NCBI GenBank assembly: GCA_031459615.1
Contig: JAVKIE010000011.1
Location: forward strand, 1-64,000
Length of the DNA: 64,000 nt
Origin: Calidihabitans tengchongensis
Lineage (GTDB): Bacteria > Sysuimicrobiota > Sysuimicrobiia > Sysuimicrobiales > Kaftiobacteriaceae
Reading direction: 5' to 3'
Shown: one piece after another, positions 16,671-25,550 of the stretch
Layout of the letters: every line of letters begins with the position of its first letter
Position numbering within the stretch: the stretch's first letter is position 1
Program-made: the position numbers and the translations under genes
Notes under the pieces: generated by a model
What the model saw: only the letters and a program-made list of their open reading frames with translations
Told to the model about the DNA's origin: nothing
The model's database searches: none

Positions 16671-18221
16671 ATGGCCCTGCCGGAGTTCCGCAACGAGCCG
16701 TTCACCGACTTCTCCCAGGACGCCGCCCGCACGGCGATGCAACAGGCCCTGCGGTCGGTGGCCGCCCAGCTGGGCAAGGAGTTCCCGCTGGTCATCGGCG
16801 GCCAGCGGGTGACCACCCGGGAGAAGTTCACCTCCCTGAACCCCTCCCAGAAGGACGAGGTGGTGGCCGTCTGTCAGAAAGCCGGTCCCGATCACGTGGA
16901 GGCGGCGGTGGTCGCCGCCGAGCAGGCCTTCGCCTCCTGGTCCCGGGTCCCGGCGGCCGAGCGCGCCGCGATCCTGCTGCGGGCCGCCGACTGGCTGCGC
17001 CGCCGCAAGTTCACCGCCGCCGCCTGGCAGGTCTACGAGGTCGGCAAGAACTGGGCCGAGGCCGACGCCGACGTGGCCGAGACCATCGACCACCTCGAGT
17101 TCTTCGCCCGGGAGGCGCTGCGCTACGACCGGGGCCAGCCTACGGTCCCCCATCCCCAGGAGATGAGCGAGTATGTCTACCTGCCCCTGGGCGTGGTGGC
17201 CGTGATCCCGCCCTGGAACTTCCCCCTGGCCATTCCGGTGGGCATGGCGTCGGCCGCCATCGCCGCCGGCAACACCGTGGTGATGAAGCCCAGCTCCGAT
17301 TCTCCGGCCAACGCCTACGTCTTCCTGGAGGCGATGGAGGCCGCGGGGTTGCCGCCGGGCGTGCTGAACATCGTCACCGGTCCCGGATCGGCGGTGGGAG
17401 ACCCCCTGGTCCAGCATCCCCGGGTGCGGATGGTGGCGTTCACCGGCAGCAAGGAGGTCGGCATCCGCATCTACGAGCAGGCGGCCCGGGTCCCGCCCGG
17501 TCAGAAGTGGCTGAAACGCTGCATCGCCGAGATGGGGGGCAAAAACGCCGTCATCATCGACGAGGAGGCCGACCTGGAGGAGGCGGTACAGGCTGCGGTG
17601 GTCTCCGGCTACGGGTTCCAGGGCCAGAAGTGCTCGGCGGGATCCCGGCTGGTGGTCACCGCCCCGGTGTACGCCGACGTCCTGGAGGCGTTCGTGGAGA
17701 AGGTCCGCTCCCTGGAGCAGGGGCCGGCCAAGGACAACTACTTCAGCGGCCCGGTCATCAACGAGGCCGCCATGAAGAAGATCCTGGGCTACATCCAGAT
17801 CGGCAAGGGCGAAGGTCGCCTGCTGGCCGGCGGAGAGCCCGGGGACGGATCCGGGTACTACATCCAGCCCACGGTCTTCGCCGACGTGGACCCCTCCGCC
17901 CGGATCGCCCAGGAGGAGATTTTCGGGCCCGTGGTGGCCGTGATCAAGGCGCGAGACTTCGCCGACGCCCTGGCCATGGCCAACAGCACCGAGTACGGGC
18001 TGACCGGCGCGGTGTTCACCCGCAACCCCGAGAAGATCGCCCGCGCCCGCCGGGAGTTCTTCTGCGGCAACCTGTACATCAACCGCAAGTGCACCGGCGC
18101 CCTGGTGGGGGTGCACCCCTTCGGGGGGTTCAACATGAGCGGCACCGACGCCAAGGTGGGCGGGCCGGACTACCTGCTGTACTTCCTGCAGCCGAAGGTG
18201 GCGTCCATCAAGCACCGCTGA
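16671..18221 (+). CDS. rocA: L-glutamate gamma-semialdehyde (1-pyrroline-5-carboxylate) dehydrogenase
   Basis: NAD-dependent aldehyde dehydrogenase of 516 residues that completes proline or arginine catabolism by oxidising glutamate semialdehyde to glutamate. Visible catalytic features are the I-P-P-W-N-F-P motif, the NAD-binding F-T-G-S-K-E-V-G, the general-base glutamate in E-M-G-G-K-N, and the nucleophile cysteine in G-Q-K-C-S-A-G-S-R. Its N-terminal extension (N-E-P-F-T-D-F) and the C-terminal F-G-G-F-N-M-S-G-T-D-A-K match the RocA/PruA clade. The ATG follows GGAGGTGG. No proline dehydrogenase gene is adjacent in this window. Confidence 0.93.
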   Translation: MALPEFRNEPFTDFSQDAARTAMQQALRSVAAQLGKEFPLVIGGQRVTTREKFTSLNPSQKDEVVAVCQKAGPDHVEAAVVAAEQAFASWSRVPAAERAAILLRAADWLRRRKFTAAAWQVYEVGKNWAEADADVAETIDHLEFFAREALRYDRGQPTVPHPQEMSEYVYLPLGVVAVIPPWNFPLAIPVGMASAAIAAGNTVVMKPSSDSPANAYVFLEAMEAAGLPPGVLNIVTGPGSAVGDPLVQHPRVRMVAFTGSKEVGIRIYEQAARVPPGQKWLKRCIAEMGGKNAVIIDEEADLEEAVQAAVVSGYGFQGQKCSAGSRLVVTAPVYADVLEAFVEKVRSLEQGPAKDNYFSGPVINEAAMKKILGYIQIGKGEGRLLAGGEPGDGSGYYIQPTVFADVDPSARIAQEEIFGPVVAVIKARDFADALAMANSTEYGLTGAVFTRNPEKIARARREFFCGNLYINRKCTGALVGVHPFGGFNMSGTDAKVGGPDYLLYFLQPKVASIKHR

Positions 18222-18319
18222 TCTTCGCCGGCGGGGGGGTGGGGCCCGGGGACCGAACGGGCCGCGGGATGATACCAAAGTCCCATGGCCCTGGCAGGAA
18301 GTTTGCTGCACATTTTGGG

Positions 18320-18325
18320 TATGCT
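18320..18325 (+). promoter_or_regulatory. Possible -10 element (TATGCT) of the GGDEF-like gene
   Basis: TTTTGGGTATGCT occurs in the gap after rocA, 21 nt before the chosen ATG, with AGAAGAGG between. It looks like an extended -10, but no matched -35 is present. Confidence 0.35.
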
Positions 18326-18346
18326 AGAAGAGGACCCATTCGTTCC

Positions 18347-19864
18347 ATGAGCGGCGAGGCCCCGTTCCACAAGGTGCGCTGGCACGTGCCGGCCCGGACC
18401 CTGGGCATCACCCTGCCCCCGGGCTACCACCTGCTGGAGGCCCCTCTCCAGCTGTTTCTGTGCTACGGGGATCAGGAAATCGCCCGGTTCGCCTCGGGGG
18501 TGGATCCCGCGGAGATCCAGAGGGCGGCGGAGGCGCACGCCGCCCGCCATCCGTCCCCCGCCCCCACCGGGGCGCCGGCGGAAGACCCGATCACGGGCCT
18601 GCCCTGGTCGGTGTCCCTGCGGGACGAGGCCGCGCGCCTGGCCCGCACCGCCGACCTCCACGTGATGGTGGTGCAGCTGGCGGGCCTGGACACCCTCATG
18701 GACGTGTACGGCTACAAGGCCGCCCATTCGGTGCTCCGGCAGATCGCCCGGCGCCTGCGGCGCCTGATGGACGACCGGGACCGGCTCTCCCGGCACGGCG
18801 GGGATACCTTCCTGATCCTGACCACCCGGTCCCTGGACGAGGTCCGCACCCAGGTGGACATGATCCACCAGCAGGTGGAGGTGGCCGGGCTGGACACTGA
18901 CGGGGCCCGCCTGCCCCGCAGCCGCATCGGCATCGCCACCGTGGACCGCCTGGCCGACGTGGACCCCCTGGCGGCGGCCGCGGTCATTGACGCCGTCATC
19001 ATCTCCGCCGAGGTGGCGGCTTCCACCGCCGAAGCCCCCGGCCAGGTCGCACAGGCCGAGGCGCCCGCACCCCCTGGCCCCGAGGCTGTCCCCGAGGCGC
19101 CTCACGAGGAGGCGGTGCCCGAGCCGGAGGCCGCGGCTCCCGCCGCCGCGCCGGCCCCCGAGCCGGTGGCGGCCGTGGAGGCTCCCGAGTCCCGGTACGA
19201 GCCCTGGACCCCGCCGCAGCCGGACGAAGCTCCGGCCGAGGAACCCGTGGAAGCGGCGGGGTTTCCCCCATTCGAGGCCCCGACCCCCGCCGCCCCGATA
19301 GAAGAGGCTGAGGAGCCGTCCGTGGAGGAACTCCCGCCGCGGGTGTATGAGATCCCGGTCCCGGAAGCGCCTGCTCCTGCGCCCCCATCCCCCGCGCCCC
19401 CTCCCCCACCCCCCGCCGCCGCGGCCCCGGAGCAGCCGCCAGCCATGCCCGTCCCCGCCCCGGACGGCACGGGACGCATCCGGCTCAAGGGGGCGAGCCT
19501 GGACGTCTCCGGCCTGGTGGCGACCGCCACGGTCAAGATGGCCCTGGGGGACCGGGAGGTAGTGGGGCGGGCCGTGGGGCGCAACGCCCAGGAACGGCGC
19601 CTGTTCCTGGCCGCCGAGGCGGCCGCCCGGGCGATTACGGAGTTCCTGCCCCCCGGCTATGGGGTGGTGGTCCACGACATCCAGCAGGCTCCTCCCGAGG
19701 TAGGCAAGGCGCTGTGGGCCGTGGTCCTGTTCCTGACCCCCGCCGGTGAGGAGTCGCTGCTGGGGATCGCGCCCATCGACGACATGGTTTTCGAAGCCGC
19801 GGGCAAGGCGGTCCTCAACGCCGTCAACCGGCGCATCGCTCCGCTGCTCACCCAGCCTTCCTGA
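18347..19864 (+). CDS. Degenerate GGDEF-domain protein with P/A/E-rich linker and novel C-terminal domain
   Basis: A 505-residue protein in four parts. Residues 1-70 are a short N-terminal region. Residues about 78-215 form a GGDEF-like fold with D-P-I-T-G-L-P-W at the start, Y-G-Y-K-A-A-H-S-V-L-R-Q-I-A-R-R-L-R-R in the middle, and R-H-G-G-D-T-F where active cyclases have R-x-G-G-D-E-F. Residues about 222-373 are a long alanine/proline/glutamate linker. The last ~130 residues are a compact alpha/beta domain I cannot place. The glutamate-to-threonine change suggests no c-di-GMP synthesis, perhaps a sensor or scaffold role. No strong ribosome binding site; an upstream in-frame ATG near 18269 is an alternative start. 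Confidence 0.65.
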   Translation: MSGEAPFHKVRWHVPARTLGITLPPGYHLLEAPLQLFLCYGDQEIARFASGVDPAEIQRAAEAHAARHPSPAPTGAPAEDPITGLPWSVSLRDEAARLARTADLHVMVVQLAGLDTLMDVYGYKAAHSVLRQIARRLRRLMDDRDRLSRHGGDTFLILTTRSLDEVRTQVDMIHQQVEVAGLDTDGARLPRSRIGIATVDRLADVDPLAAAAVIDAVIISAEVAASTAEAPGQVAQAEAPAPPGPEAVPEAPHEEAVPEPEAAAPAAAPAPEPVAAVEAPESRYEPWTPPQPDEAPAEEPVEAAGFPPFEAPTPAAPIEEAEEPSVEELPPRVYEIPVPEAPAPAPPSPAPPPPPPAAAAPEQPPAMPVPAPDGTGRIRLKGASLDVSGLVATATVKMALGDREVVGRAVGRNAQERRLFLAAEAAARAITEFLPPGYGVVVHDIQQAPPEVGKALWAVVLFLTPAGEESLLGIAPIDDMVFEAAGKAVLNAVNRRIAPLLTQPS

Positions 19865-19992
19865 AATTCTCCGGCGCCGGCAGGACCCTGAACGCACCGC
19901 GAGGAATTGCGCTGCGGAGGATCATACCCGGGGGTCGCGAAGACCTTCGGTGAGGTCGCGCGGGGAGACCACCGAGTAAGGGGGGAGGACGC

Positions 19993-20181
19993 GTGGCGCG
20001 AAAGAAGGCAGCCAAGAAGGCCCGGGCGGCAAAGAAGAAGCCGGCGCGCCGGGCAGTCCGGAAGGTGGCGCGCAAGCCCGCCGCCCGGAAGAAGGCCGCC
20101 AAACCCATGGAGATGCCGGGGCCGTCCCAGCCCTCGGCGCCCTGGACACCCTCAGGCGAGAGCTGGATGCCCACCCAGTAG
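19993..20181 (+). CDS. Small lysine/alanine/arginine-rich histone H1-like protein
   Basis: A 62-residue basic peptide whose first 37 residues are almost entirely K, A, R and P in short A-K-K/A-R-K repeats, resembling histone H1/Hc1-like tails of bacterial nucleoid proteins. The tail (residues 38-62) is acidic-neutral and proline/serine-rich, with two tryptophans. The GTG start is supported by GGGGGAGGACGC immediately upstream. Such proteins usually bind DNA or RNA non-specifically. It could be co-expressed with the preceding GGDEF-like gene, 128 nt upstream. Expression is plausible but not proven. Confidence 0.65.
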   Translation: MARKKAAKKARAAKKKPARRAVRKVARKPAARKKAAKPMEMPGPSQPSAPWTPSGESWMPTQ

Positions 20182-20287
20182 TCTCCGGGCACCAGCCTTC
20201 ATCCGCTGTCTTTCCGGCGAGGGCCCGCGGACAGGCCCTCGCCGGCTTTCTGCCCCGCCTTCAGGACCGCGGCCCCCGGCGAAGCCC

Positions 20288-21343
20288 TCACAGGCCCAGG
20301 AGGGCCCGCGCCTCCTGGACGAACGCGCCGACCAGGCGGACGACCTGCTCGAAGTCGTCCAGGGCCATCAGGCCCACCGGGGAGTGGATGTAGCGCACCG
20401 GCACTGAGACAACCCCGGCCAGCACCCCCGCCCGGGTCGTGTGGATGGCGCCGGCGTCTGTCCCTCCAAAAAGCGGCAGCTTGATCTGGTAGCGCACCTC
20501 GTGCCTCCGGGCCAGCTCCTCCAGGGCCCGCACCATCCTCTGGCTGACCACGATGGACTGGTCGGCGACGGTGATGGCCGCCCCTCCGCCCAGGGCGGTG
20601 GGCTGGCGCTGGGGAGCGACCCCCGGCAGGTCGGCGGCAGCGGTGGCCTCCACCGCCAGCGCCACCTGGGGGTTGACCTGGTAGGCGGCGGTCCGCGCCC
20701 CCCGCAGGCCTGTCTCCTCGCTCACGGCGAAGGCGCACACCACGGTGGCGTCGGGGGGCCGCTCCGCCAGGGACTCCAGAACCTTCACCAGGACCGCGCA
20801 CCCGGCCCGGTCGTCAAAGTTCCTCCCCACAACCCACCCCTCCCGCAGCACCTCCAGGGGGTGTCCGAGCACCACCGGGTCCCCCACGCCCAGGCCCAGC
20901 GCGCGGGCCTGGTCCGCTGAGAACACCCCCACGTCGATGACCAGGGAGTCCGGAGGGATCGGCTTGTCGCGCTCCTCGGGCTTGAGCACGTGCGGGGGCA
21001 GGCTGCCGATCACCCCGCGCACCCTCCGGCCGTCGCGCGTCCGGATCGTCGCCATCTGCGCGGGCAGGATGCGGGTGTCCCACCCTCCCAGGGTGGCAAA
21101 GCGCACGAACCCCTTGTCGTCGATGTGGCTGGTGATCAGCCCGATCTCGTCCATGTGGGCGTCGAGCATCACCGTGACGTCCGAACGGCCCCGGCGCGTC
21201 ACCAGCAGGTTGCCCAGCACGTCGGTGCGCACCTCGTCGGCCAGGGGCTCCACCAGCCTCCGGATCGCCTCGCGCACCTCGTCCTCAAATCCGGCCACGC
21301 CGACGGCGTCGGTCAGTGTCCGCAGCAGCGCCACCGTGTCCAC
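20288..21343 (-). CDS. M42 family metallopeptidase (tetrahedral aminopeptidase type)
   Basis: A 351-residue M42 glutamyl/leucyl aminopeptidase that would form a dodecameric tetrahedral shell and trim short peptides. The dinuclear metal site is visible: D-A-H-M-D-E (about 62-67), the bridging aspartate in N-F-D-D-R-A-G, the catalytic glutamates in S-E-E-T-G-L-R-G, the acidic ligand in A-V-E-A-T, and the histidine in Y-I-H-S-P-V-G. A longer upstream frame exists, but the GTG at 21341-21343 follows GGAGGGGGG and matches the family N-terminus. It is convergent with the histone-like gene and divergent from the cyclase gene. Confidence 0.93.
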   Translation of the reverse strand: MDTVALLRTLTDAVGVAGFEDEVREAIRRLVEPLADEVRTDVLGNLLVTRRGRSDVTVMLDAHMDEIGLITSHIDDKGFVRFATLGGWDTRILPAQMATIRTRDGRRVRGVIGSLPPHVLKPEERDKPIPPDSLVIDVGVFSADQARALGLGVGDPVVLGHPLEVLREGWVVGRNFDDRAGCAVLVKVLESLAERPPDATVVCAFAVSEETGLRGARTAAYQVNPQVALAVEATAAADLPGVAPQRQPTALGGGAAITVADQSIVVSQRMVRALEELARRHEVRYQIKLPLFGGTDAGAIHTTRAGVLAGVVSVPVRYIHSPVGLMALDDFEQVVRLVGAFVQEARALLGL

Positions 21344-21459
21344 GGCTGTCGTCCCCCCTCCGGGGATCTCCGGTGCCCTTCGCCGGCGCCCCGGCGGGCC
21401 CCTGGCCGGACCGGGGGGAGCCTGCCCTGTCCGCTCTTGTCGGGCCCTGCCGGGGCCTA

Positions 21460-21465
21460 TAGACT
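21460..21465 (+). promoter_or_regulatory. Possible -10 element (TAGACT) directly before the cyclase gene
   Basis: CCTATAGACT is followed by 10 nt (GGAAGATGTT) and the ATG. It fits TANNNT spacing for a leaderless or very short-leader transcript, though GGAAG may be a ribosome binding site. Confidence 0.35.
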
Positions 21466-21475
21466 GGAAGATGTT

Positions 21476-24400
21476 ATGCCCGCCTCCGCCGCCTCCTCCA
21501 CCCCTTTCTGCCAGCGCTGCGGCACCGCCAACCCGCCGGAAGCCCGCTTCTGCATGGCCTGCGGTGCGCCGCTGCAGACCCCCTGCCCCGCGTGCGGGGC
21601 GGGCAACCCGCCGGGGGCGCGCTTCTGCCGGCGGTGCGGGACGGCCCTGGCGGAGATCTCGCTGACAGAGCGCCGGGTGGTCACCACCCTGTTCGCCGAC
21701 CTGGCCCGCTCCACGACCCTGATCCGGCGGATGGACCCGGAGGCGGCGCGCGGCCTGCTGGGCCGGTTCTTCGCGGCGATGCGGGAAGAGATCGAGCGCT
21801 GCGGAGGCACCGTGGAGAAGTTCATCGGCGACGCCGTGATGGCGGTCTTCGGCCTGCCCGCGGCCCACGAGGACGATCCGGAGAGGGCGGTGCGGGCGGC
21901 GGTGGGGATGCAGGCGCGGATGGAGGCCCTGCGGGCGGACCTGGGCGTCGACCTGCGGCTGCGGTGCGGCATCGCCACCGGGGAGGTGGTCGCGGATGCC
22001 CGCGCGGCGGCGGAGGGCCAGTTCATGGTGACCGGAGATGTGGTGACCTTCGCCGCGCGCCTGCAGGCCGCCGCCCCTCCGGGAGGGATCCTCATCGACG
22101 ACCGCACCCGGGAGGCGCTGCGCGGCCGGGTGATCTGCGAGGCCCTGCCCCAGGGCCCGGCGGAGTTCGGCGACCACCGGGCGTGGCGGGTCACGGGCCT
22201 GTCGGATCGGCCACCGGCCCGGAGGCTGCAGGCGGCCATGGTGGGCCGCCGGGAGGAGCTGGACGTGCTGCGGGCGCTGTTCCGCCGCGTCCGCGACGGC
22301 TCCCACGGCCACCTGGTGACCATCGTGGGGCCCGCCGGCATCGGGAAGACCCGTCTAGTGGAAGAGTTCCTGCTGGATGCCCGATCGCTGCCTCACCCGC
22401 CCCACATCCTCCGCGGCCGCTGTCCCGCCTACGGGGAGGGGCTGACCTATCGCCCGCTGGCGGAAATGCTCCGGGACCACTTCGATGCCCACGCCAGCGG
22501 CGCGGAGGCGGGCCGCAGGCTGGCGGAAGCCATCGCGCAGGCGTGTGCGCCAGCCGCGGGTCCCGACGAGGCCCGGGCGGTGGGGGAGGCGCTGGCGGCC
22601 CTGGTCGGTCCGGAGCGGCCCGCCGCCGGGAGGCCGGGAAGCCTGCACCCGCCGGCTCCCGCCGTCGATACCCGCACCGCCGACAGGCGCGCCCGGGCCG
22701 CCGGCGCCGCGGCGGAGGGCCCCGGGGTGGAGGCCGTCGTGCACGCTTTCCGGACGCTGGCCACATCCCTGGCCCGCACGGCGCCTGTGGTTCTGGTGGT
22801 GGAAGACATCCAGTGGGCAGAACGCAGCCTGCTGGAGTTCCTCGAGCGCATGGCGGCCCACAGCGCGGACGTCGCCCTGATGGTCATCTGCCTGGCCCGG
22901 CCGGAGCTGCGGGACCGCTATCCCACCTGGGGCCTGGGTGTGCGGGACCACACCACCGTCTCCCTGTCCCCGCTGACGGCGGACGAGGCGGCCCGGCTGA
23001 TCGAGGCGGCGCTGGGGCAGCCGGCCCTGCCCCCGGAGGTGCAACAGGCGGTCCTGGCACGGGCCGAAGGCAATCCGTTCTTTCTGGGAGAGATCCTCCT
23101 GATGCTGGTGGACGAAGGCCGGCTGGTCGAAGACGGATCCCGGTGGCGTTGGGCGTCGTCCTCTCCAGACATCCGCATCCCCGACACCGTGCACGGCCTG
23201 GTCCTGTCTCGGCTCGACCTGCTGGCGCCCCTGGACAAGCGCGTGCTCCAGGATGCGTCGGTGGTGGGCCGGGTCTTCTGGCCGGGGGCGATCGCCGCGG
23301 TCGATGACGTGGGGGAGGACGAGGTGGCCGCGACGCTGCAGCGGCTGGTGGAGCGGGAACTGGTGGAGGAGCGTCCGGGCTCCGCCCTGGTGGGCGAGCG
23401 TGGATTTGCCTTCACCCACGCCCTCATCCGGGAGGTGGCCTACGGGACCATCCCCAAGGCCACCCGCAGCGAGCGCCACCGCCGCCTGGCCTCGTGGCTG
23501 CAGCCGAGGACGCCCACCCCTGGTGACGCCGACCTGGAGGACCTGGCGCACCACCGGGAGCAGGCGTGGAGGTATGCGGCGGACGCGGGGGCGCCGTCCG
23601 AGGATCTCGCCCGCGACGCAGTGGACGCCCTCCGCCGTGCGGCACGGCGGGCGATCACCCTGGGGGCCCTGCCCGAGGCTCGCGAGGGGTACGAGCGCGC
23701 TCTGGACATCCTGCGGGCATCGGGGCTGGATGCCGACCCCGCGCTGTACGCGGAGGTGCTCACCGACTACTCGGACGCCATCCGCTGGATGTCCCTTCCG
23801 GACCGCGTGCTGGAGACGACGTCGCGGGTGCTGGACCTGGCCGGTCCACTGGCGCGGCCGGACCTGATGGCGCGGGCCTGGCTCCACCGCGCCTTCGCCG
23901 AGTATGACCGGGCCAGCCTGACGGCGGCGGAGGACGCCCTGGCGCGGGCCCGGGACGCCTTCCGCCGCCTGGGAGACCGGCAGGGAGAGGCGGAGGCGTA
24001 CGAACTGCTGGGCATCATCACCCACTCCCTGCGGGGCCGCCTGGGCACCGCTCGGGTCGCCTATCGCACGGCCCTGGAGATGTTCCGGGCCCTGGGCGAC
24101 GCCCGGGGTGAGGCGCGGGCCACCGCGTTTCTGGGGAGGGCCACCCTGGACGCAGGGGAGATCGCCGCCGCCCGGCCGATCCTGCACGAGGCGCTGGCTG
24201 TGGCGCGGGCGCACCGGGAGCGGACCAGCGAGGCCCGCAGCCTGGTGGGGCTGGGGATCGTCGAGCACCTGGCCGGAGAGTCGGCTTCCTGCGTCCGCTA
24301 CTTCCAGGAAGCGGTGGCCACCTGGCACAAGATGGGGAACCGGGACGCCGAGGCCTACACCCGCCGCCACCTGGCCATGCACCTGCTGCGCCAGGGGCGG

Positions 24401-24949
24401 GTGGACGAGGCCGGCCGGGAGGTGGAAGCCGCGCGGACCCTCTTGCGCGAGCACCGCAGCCAGGTCGTCGAGCGCCGGGGAGACGCGGCGCTGGGGCCGC
24501 CGACGCCGCGGGCCGAGGGCCAGGCCGACCCGCCGTCCCTGCTGCGGACCCTGGCGGAACTGCACCTGGCCCGGGGAGACCTGGCGGGGGCATCCGAGTA
24601 CGGCGAGCGGTCAGTGGAGGGCCTGGACCCCGAAGACGAGGTCCCCCACGCCACCCACCGGGCCACCCTGGGGCGGATCCGGGCCGCCCAAGGAAGGGCA
24701 CAGGAGGCGCTGGCGCTGTTCGCGCAGGCGCTGGAGGTGCTGGACCGGCCCGACCAGGAGTACCGGTTCGACCTCGCCCTCACCCTGCTCAAGTACGGGG
24801 AGGCCCTGCGCGTTCTCGGCCGCCGGGCCGAGGCTGCCGCAGTCACCGGGCGGGCGCGGGACCTCTTCGCCGGGATGGGCGCCTCCAACTTCGTCCGCGC
24901 CGCCGAGGCGATGATGAAGGGGTGGGGCAAGGAAGCAGTAGGGCGTTGA
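21476..24949 (+). CDS. Zinc-ribbon class III nucleotide cyclase with AAA ATPase and TPR regions
   Basis: A 1157-residue multidomain regulator. Two zinc ribbons (C-Q-R-C ... C-M-A-C and C-P-A-C ... C-R-R-C, residues about 12-55) precede a class III adenylate/guanylate cyclase domain (about 65-235). That domain has metal aspartates in F-A-D-L-A-R-S-T and I-G-D-A-V-M-A-V-F-G. The usual V-N-x-A-A-R-L is V-T-F-A-A-R-L, so the transition-state asparagine is replaced, which may weaken catalysis. An AAA/STAND ATPase follows, with Walker A G-P-A-G-I-G-K-T-R (about 284) and Walker B V-L-V-V-E-D-I-Q-W-A-E (about 439). The C-terminal ~430 residues are helical TPR-type repeats. The design suggests ligand- or partner-gated signalling; targets are unknown. 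Confidence 0.85.
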   Translation: MPASAASSTPFCQRCGTANPPEARFCMACGAPLQTPCPACGAGNPPGARFCRRCGTALAEISLTERRVVTTLFADLARSTTLIRRMDPEAARGLLGRFFAAMREEIERCGGTVEKFIGDAVMAVFGLPAAHEDDPERAVRAAVGMQARMEALRADLGVDLRLRCGIATGEVVADARAAAEGQFMVTGDVVTFAARLQAAAPPGGILIDDRTREALRGRVICEALPQGPAEFGDHRAWRVTGLSDRPPARRLQAAMVGRREELDVLRALFRRVRDGSHGHLVTIVGPAGIGKTRLVEEFLLDARSLPHPPHILRGRCPAYGEGLTYRPLAEMLRDHFDAHASGAEAGRRLAEAIAQACAPAAGPDEARAVGEALAALVGPERPAAGRPGSLHPPAPAVDTRTADRRARAAGAAAEGPGVEAVVHAFRTLATSLARTAPVVLVVEDIQWAERSLLEFLERMAAHSADVALMVICLARPELRDRYPTWGLGVRDHTTVSLSPLTADEAARLIEAALGQPALPPEVQQAVLARAEGNPFFLGEILLMLVDEGRLVEDGSRWRWASSSPDIRIPDTVHGLVLSRLDLLAPLDKRVLQDASVVGRVFWPGAIAAVDDVGEDEVAATLQRLVERELVEERPGSALVGERGFAFTHALIREVAYGTIPKATRSERHRRLASWLQPRTPTPGDADLEDLAHHREQAWRYAADAGAPSEDLARDAVDALRRAARRAITLGALPEAREGYERALDILRASGLDADPALYAEVLTDYSDAIRWMSLPDRVLETTSRVLDLAGPLARPDLMARAWLHRAFAEYDRASLTAAEDALARARDAFRRLGDRQGEAEAYELLGIITHSLRGRLGTARVAYRTALEMFRALGDARGEARATAFLGRATLDAGEIAAARPILHEALAVARAHRERTSEARSLVGLGIVEHLAGESASCVRYFQEAVATWHKMGNRDAEAYTRRHLAMHLLRQGRVDEAGREVEAARTLLREHRSQVVERRGDAALGPPTPRAEGQADPPSLLRTLAELHLARGDLAGASEYGERSVEGLDPEDEVPHATHRATLGRIRAAQGRAQEALALFAQALEVLDRPDQEYRFDLALTLLKYGEALRVLGRRAEAAAVTGRARDLFAGMGASNFVRAAEAMMKGWGKEAVGR

Positions 24950-24985
24950 CGCGCCGGAGCGTTGAGACGTGCAGACCGGAGTAGC

Positions 24986-25453
24986 CTAAGAGCCGGACAG
25001 ATCCGGCCCGATGGCCCAGCGCAGGGTCCACTCCCCGTGCGGGCCGCGCTCCAGGCAGGCCACCCCGGCGGCGGGCAGCGCCAGCACCGGCCTGCCGGCA
25101 TCCCCGCACAGGAGCAGAGCCGCCAGGCGGTTGAGAAACGGCTGGTGGCCCACCAGCGCCAGGTCGCGGCCCTCCTCCGCCAGGGCGGGCACCAGGGACC
25201 CGGGATCCGCCGACGGGTTCAGGCGGGCGTCGGCGGTCACCTCCACCTCGGGGAGGACTTCCCGCCACGCCTGCGCCGTCTGCGCCGCCCGGAGTTTTTC
25301 GCTGTGGACGATGCGCAGGGGGCGCGCTCCGGCCCGGGTGACCGCCTGGCGCGCCACGGACCGGGCCTGCGCCCACCCCCGCTCGGTCAGCGGACGCGCC
25401 GGATCCCGCTCTTCAGGGACCGCCTCCGCGTGATGGACGAGGTAGAGGTTCAT
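24986..25453 (-). CDS. sixA: Phosphohistidine phosphatase SixA-like
   Basis: A 155-residue histidine phosphatase. The N-terminal motif is L-Y-L-V-H-H-A-E-A, where the usual arginine of R-H-G is replaced by histidine, a position that also varies in other SixA-like proteins. The catalytic histidine itself is retained, with supporting motifs P-L-T-E-R-G, V-H-S-E-K-L-R-A-A-Q-T-A and V-G-H-Q-P-F-L. SixA removes phosphate from histidine on phosphorelay or phosphotransferase proteins; here the target is unknown. The frame is open upstream through a repetitive segment; the ATG at 25451-25453 gives the normal N-terminus. Confidence 0.8.
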   Translation of the reverse strand: MNLYLVHHAEAVPEERDPARPLTERGWAQARSVARQAVTRAGARPLRIVHSEKLRAAQTAQAWREVLPEVEVTADARLNPSADPGSLVPALAEEGRDLALVGHQPFLNRLAALLLCGDAGRPVLALPAAGVACLERGPHGEWTLRWAIGPDLSGS

Positions 25454-25479
25454 GCGCGCGTGATCTGTACGGCGACACG

Positions 25480-25512
25480 GTGAAACGTCGAAGCGGTGAA
25501 ACGCTGAAACGT
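25480..25512. repeat. Tandem CGTTTCA-type short repeat
   Basis: The gap between sixA and the next gene contains three spaced GTGAAACG/CTGAAACG units, which read as CGTTTCA(G/C) on the minus strand. A similar cluster occurs at 29135-29166, also between minus-strand and other genes. Function unknown. Confidence 0.55.
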
Positions 25513-25550
25513 CCGGACGTCGGGAGCGACCGGACACCGCATCCCGGCAG

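Noticed and set aside
15465..18311. A 948-codon open frame antisense to the Yip1, HAD and P5C dehydrogenase genes, and similar long antisense frames elsewhere
   Set aside because: They mirror well-supported genes and have Pro/Gly/His/Gln/Arg-rich shadow composition, no domains and no ribosome binding sites.
16664..18346. Upstream extension of the GGDEF-like frame across the whole P5C dehydrogenase gene
   Set aside because: It is the alternate frame of rocA; the recognisable protein begins at the ATG at 18347.
25454..25537. N-terminal extension of SixA through the GTGAAACG repeat
   Set aside because: The SixA motif normally starts within a few residues of the N-terminus, and the extension is repeat-derived.
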